This document shows, one piece after another, positions 4,747 through 6,122 of a DNA stretch of 6,122 nucleotides. The position numbers and the translations under genes were made by a program. Every line of letters begins with the position of its first letter. Position 1 is the first letter of the stretch. Source of the DNA: Marinilabiliaceae bacterium UBA5213 (GTDB lineage: Bacteria; Bacteroidota; Bacteroidia; Bacteroidales; Marinilabiliaceae); contig DHVH01000042.1 in assembly GCA_002412555.1 (NCBI GenBank), positions 1 to 6,122 of the forward strand, read 5' to 3'. The notes below the pieces were generated by a model, which saw only the letters and a program-made list of their open reading frames with translations, was not told the DNA's origin and did no database searches.

Positions 4747-4897
4747 CATCACCGGCGGAGTGTGTATAATGGGAGGTATGAAGCGCAGTATTTCGGTCAA
4801 TTTTGTTAATAAAAAACCATCTGTAGGCTATGCTTGTTCGCACTTTGACCGGTTGCGCTTCAGGCAAGCATGGCCTCCAGGTGGTTTTTTGATTTGA
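4739..4897 (+). CDS. Possible 52-aa mini-protein overlapping HNH gene and structured RNA
   Basis: The ATG at 4739 has a strong Shine-Dalgarno (AAGGAGAGG, 4726-4734), overlaps the HNH gene by 8 nt and runs to TGA at 4895-4897. It begins MLDITGGVCIMGGMKRSIS and ends in AWPPGGFLI. The stop overlaps the ribosome site of the GIY-YIG gene, so it fits perfectly into the operon, and that is the main support. I recognise no family. Against it, the same bases contain a consensus promoter and two sets of long complementary segments (see ncRNA entry), and inverted repeats of this length are unusual inside genes. An internal ATG at 4778 would be used on a leaderless transcript. Coding and RNA roles may both be real. 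Confidence 0.45.
   Translation: MLDITGGVCIMGGMKRSISVNFVNKKPSVGYACSHFDRLRFRQAWPPGGFLI
4743..4770 (+). promoter_or_regulatory. Perfect-consensus sigma-70 promoter
   Basis: TTGACA (4743-4748) and TATAAT (4765-4770) are 16 nt apart. Both hexamers match the consensus exactly. The -35 box overlaps the HNH stop codon. The predicted start is at about 4777, immediately before the first self-complementary segment (4779). It would drive a short structured RNA and, on read-through, the GIY-YIG and replication genes. Confidence 0.75.
4777..4890 (+). ncRNA. Candidate structured small RNA with loop-tail complementarity
   Basis: From the promoter start to the T6 run is about 114 nt. Segment B (4811-4838) pairs with B' (4863-4890) over 28 positions: 23 Watson-Crick, 4 G-U and 1 mismatch. 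The 24-nt loop (4839-4862) contains A', which is complementary to the 5' tail A. The pairs are 4779-4787 with 4854-4862 (9 bp, TGAAGCGCA/TGCGCTTCA) and 4794-4800 with 4845-4851 (7 bp). The order A-B-A'-B' is pseudoknot-like. Full pairing of both stems looks sterically impossible in one molecule because A' and B' abut and A-to-B is only 10 nt, so alternative folds or pairing between two molecules are likely. No known RNA family is recognised. Confidence 0.5.
4811..4890 (+). terminator. Long hairpin ending in T6, probable intrinsic terminator
   Basis: The 28-position imperfect stem starts with A6 and ends with T6, so it could terminate transcription in both directions. On the plus strand it ends the transcript begun at about 4777 and would attenuate operon read-through into the gene at 4907. 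The 24-nt loop is larger than usual for a terminator. A regulatory RNA stem is the alternative. Confidence 0.5.
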
Positions 4898-4906
4898 GAG
4901 GACACC

Positions 4907-5386
4907 ATGAAGGGAAGTGACAAAAACTACGTTTACATAATAAGAGCGGGAAACTTTATAAAAATAGGCGTTACAAACAATATAAAGCGAAGAATGAACC
5001 AAATAAAACCTTATTGCCCGCTTGAACTAAGCTTATTAAGGCTTTACGGCCCACTCACAAGAAAAGAAGCGTTTAATTTTGAATCATATTTGCATACTTG
5101 TTTTATGTCAGACAAGATGAAAAATGAATGGTTCAGATATTGGCGTGAAGACGATATTGATATGTATGACGATTTATTTGATGAATTTGATTTTGAAAAC
5201 GCAGAAGAAATTATAAAAGAAGAGACCAGAATAAAAATGTCTGCCATGAAAGATGTTGAGGCATACAACAAGGCAATGAAAAAAAGGATCCATTTATTTG
5301 ATCAGCTAGCCAATAACGACGATGTATATTTTTTTATGACCAATATGGAATTGTTTGATTTTTCTATTCCAATATATGAAAATTAA
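4907..5386 (+). CDS. GIY-YIG superfamily protein (T5orf172/MUG113-like)
   Basis: The product is 159 aa. The N-terminal 76 residues match the T5orf172/MUG113 branch of GIY-YIG nucleases. They include YVYIIR (8-13), KIG (19-21), the conserved Arg at R28 in NIKRRM, the metal-binding Glu at E59 (NFESYLH, with H63), and EWF at 74-76. Such domains cut DNA as single-strand or homing-type nucleases. The C-terminal half is acidic and helical (DDLFDEFDFENAEEIIKEE) and unassigned. The start is supported by GAGAGGA (4896-4902) and lies 9 nt after the 52-codon ORF. Codon use is AT-rich: I count 9 AUA among 13 Ile codons. It lies between the hairpin and the replication gene. Confidence 0.85.
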   Translation: MKGSDKNYVYIIRAGNFIKIGVTNNIKRRMNQIKPYCPLELSLLRLYGPLTRKEAFNFESYLHTCFMSDKMKNEWFRYWREDDIDMYDDLFDEFDFENAEEIIKEETRIKMSAMKDVEAYNKAMKKRIHLFDQLANNDDVYFFMTNMELFDFSIPIYEN

Positions 5387-5398
5387 GAGAGTGAAACA

Positions 5399-6122
5399 AT
5401 GAGCGTAAGATTAATGTCAATGGTTTTTGATATGGACATGCCAGATATGTCACTAGACAAAAAAACAAATGTGTCTGGTTCATCATTGAAATTTGTACTT
5501 TTATCTTTGGCCGATCACGCAAACGATCAGGGCGAATCTTCTTACCCATCAATGACAACTTTATCGTACAAAACAAATTTAAGTAGATCAACATGCATAA
5601 ACGGCGTGAATGTGTTAAAAAAATATGGGTTTGTAAAGGTGGTTGGGTCAAGCAAGTGGAAGTCTAATATTTACTGGATAAATATAAAAAAAATCAAGGA
5701 GTATGAGCGCAAAGATGATGGTCCAGCCACTGGACTAGTCCAACCACAAGACCAAGATGGTCCAGCCACTGGACTAGTCCAACCACAAGACCAAGATGGT
5801 CCAGCCACTGGACTTAAACCATCCTTACATCCTTTTAAGAACTCCGAGGTTAACCTCGGAGAACCAACCCGCGTACCTTGTGATGATGATGGGTTAGAGA
5901 TACCGCAAAAGCCACCAAAAAAGCGTAGGGTAACATCGAACCCGCAAAGCAAAACACCGGCTATTATGGCTTTTAGGCTCCTGACTGGGAAATATCCAAA
6001 AGCGATAAACTATCAGGACATTATAGACGCTATTGGTGATGAGCCGGATGAAGCAAAACTCGCGGCGTGTTACAAGGAGTGGTGCGGACGCGGGTACAAT
6101 CCGGCAAGCATTAAGTGGGCAA
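5399..6122 (+). CDS. HTH_36-type phage replication initiator, 3' end beyond window
   Basis: The ATG at 5399 opens a frame with no stop for 241 codons to the window edge. It is preceded by a weak GAGAGTGA. Residues about 27-95 are a winged helix of the HTH_36 kind: LKFVLLSLADHANDQGESSYPS, TLSYKTNLSRSTCINGVNVLKKYGF, and a wing ending NIYWI. A repetitive linker (DGPATGLVQPQDQ twice, then partly again; residues 107-139) and a basic stretch (PPKKRRV) follow. A C-terminal region (AIMAFRLLTGKYPKAINYQDIIDAIG...CYKEWCGRGYNPASIKW) resembles the ends of phage replication proteins. Such proteins bind origin repeats and load the helicase. Here the gene itself holds repeat and palindrome DNA, as in lambda O. 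Codons are AT-rich before the repeats and GC-richer after them. Confidence 0.88.
   Translation, partial: MSVRLMSMVFDMDMPDMSLDKKTNVSGSSLKFVLLSLADHANDQGESSYPSMTTLSYKTNLSRSTCINGVNVLKKYGFVKVVGSSKWKSNIYWINIKKIKEYERKDDGPATGLVQPQDQDGPATGLVQPQDQDGPATGLKPSLHPFKNSEVNLGEPTRVPCDDDGLEIPQKPPKKRRVTSNPQSKTPAIMAFRLLTGKYPKAINYQDIIDAIGDEPDEAKLAACYKEWCGRGYNPASIKWA
5665..5694. other. AT-rich stretch, possible DNA-unwinding element
   Basis: 27 of 30 bases are A or T, including an A8 run, just upstream of the 39-bp repeats inside the replication gene. Origins commonly place an easily melted segment beside initiator-binding repeats. It also encodes sensible protein (NIYWINIKKI), so the AT bias could simply be codon use. 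Confidence 0.35.
5717..5814 (+). repeat. 2.5 direct 39-bp repeats, candidate replication iterons
   Basis: Units are at 5717-5755, 5756-5794 and 5795-5814 (first 20 bases only). The copies are identical base for base. Each full unit holds GTCCAG-CCA-CTGGAC (5721-5735 in unit 1), a perfect interrupted palindrome, and GGACTAGTCC (5732-5741), a perfect 10-bp palindrome. The unit is 13 codons, so the reading frame is kept (DGPATGLVQPQDQ). Identical third-codon positions suggest recent duplication or selection on the DNA itself. Confidence 0.9.
5842..5861. repeat. Perfect 20-bp palindrome in replication gene
   Basis: CTCCGAGGTTAACCTCGGAG reads the same on both strands with no interruption. It lies 27 bp after the last partial 39-bp repeat, inside codons for NSEVNLGE. 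It may be a second initiator or host-protein site at the origin, or a cruciform- or hairpin-forming element. No T-tract follows, so it is not a terminator. Confidence 0.85.

Noticed and set aside
4743..4906. Group I intron or HDV-like ribozyme between the nucleases
   Set aside because: The interval is too short for a group I core and no split gene flanks it. The strand order is pseudoknot-like, but there is no inner P3-like stem and the stems are far too long for an HDV fold.
4743..4906. Retron msr-msd RNA
   Set aside because: No reverse transcriptase is in the window, and the segments pair in crossing order rather than with the flanking a1/a2 arrangement.
5717..5814. CRISPR array
   Set aside because: The 39-bp units follow each other without spacers, are in frame with a protein and only 2.5 copies exist.

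Overview
The window looks like the early region of a tailed bacteriophage or prophage. It has short, tightly packed genes that mostly abut or overlap by 4 nt. Two gene blocks diverge from one regulator/promoter region at about 2703-2820. It also carries a Sak4-type recombination ATPase, several tiny zinc-ribbon proteins, HNH-like and GIY-YIG-like nucleases, and a replication initiator with repeats inside its own gene. Strong Shine-Dalgarno (GGAGG) sites and consensus sigma-70 promoters point to a bacterial host. I cannot name the host from the sequence.

Leftward block (minus strand, read from about 2725 down to 1). A consensus promoter (TTGACA-N17-TATGAT) drives two CxxC/CxxC mini-proteins, a 74-aa unknown, the Sak4-like RecA-fold ATPase and a coiled-coil partner protein. 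Then comes a gap of about 330 nt with hairpins and one plausible TTG-start mini-gene. It is followed by a tRNA with a CAU anticodon (probably tRNA-Ile2 reading AUA), a stem-closed spacer, and the first 24 codons of another CxxC protein cut by the window edge.

Control region. Leftward and rightward promoters lie back to back. A perfect 14-bp palindrome covers the rightward -10 box and a half copy lies between the promoters. The rightward start point falls on the ATG of the HTH gene, so its mRNA is probably leaderless. The arrangement is analogous to a lambdoid immunity/early switch.

Rightward block (plus strand). In order: XRE-like HTH regulator, a Cys-rich 62-aa protein, a 129-aa protein resembling phage ABA-sandwich proteins, a 155-aa probable winged-helix protein, a 90-aa zinc-binding protein, an HNH-like nuclease, a 160-nt interval, a GIY-YIG/T5orf172-like protein, and an HTH_36 replication protein that runs off the right edge. 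The 160-nt interval holds a 52-codon ORF, but also a perfect-consensus promoter followed by a 28-bp imperfect hairpin ending in T6. The hairpin's loop is complementary to the 5' tail of the predicted transcript. This is the most unusual object in the window. The replication gene contains 2.5 in-frame 39-bp repeats with internal palindromes, a perfect 20-bp palindrome and an AT-rich stretch, which together look like a replication origin inside the initiator gene, as in lambda O.

Working together, the leftward genes appear to supply recombination/annealing functions plus a tRNA. The rightward genes appear to supply control and DNA replication. Codon use shifts between neighbours: AT- and AUA-rich in the 90-aa, GIY-YIG and replication N-terminal segments, and GC-richer in the 155-aa gene. 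This suggests a mosaic assembled from different sources.
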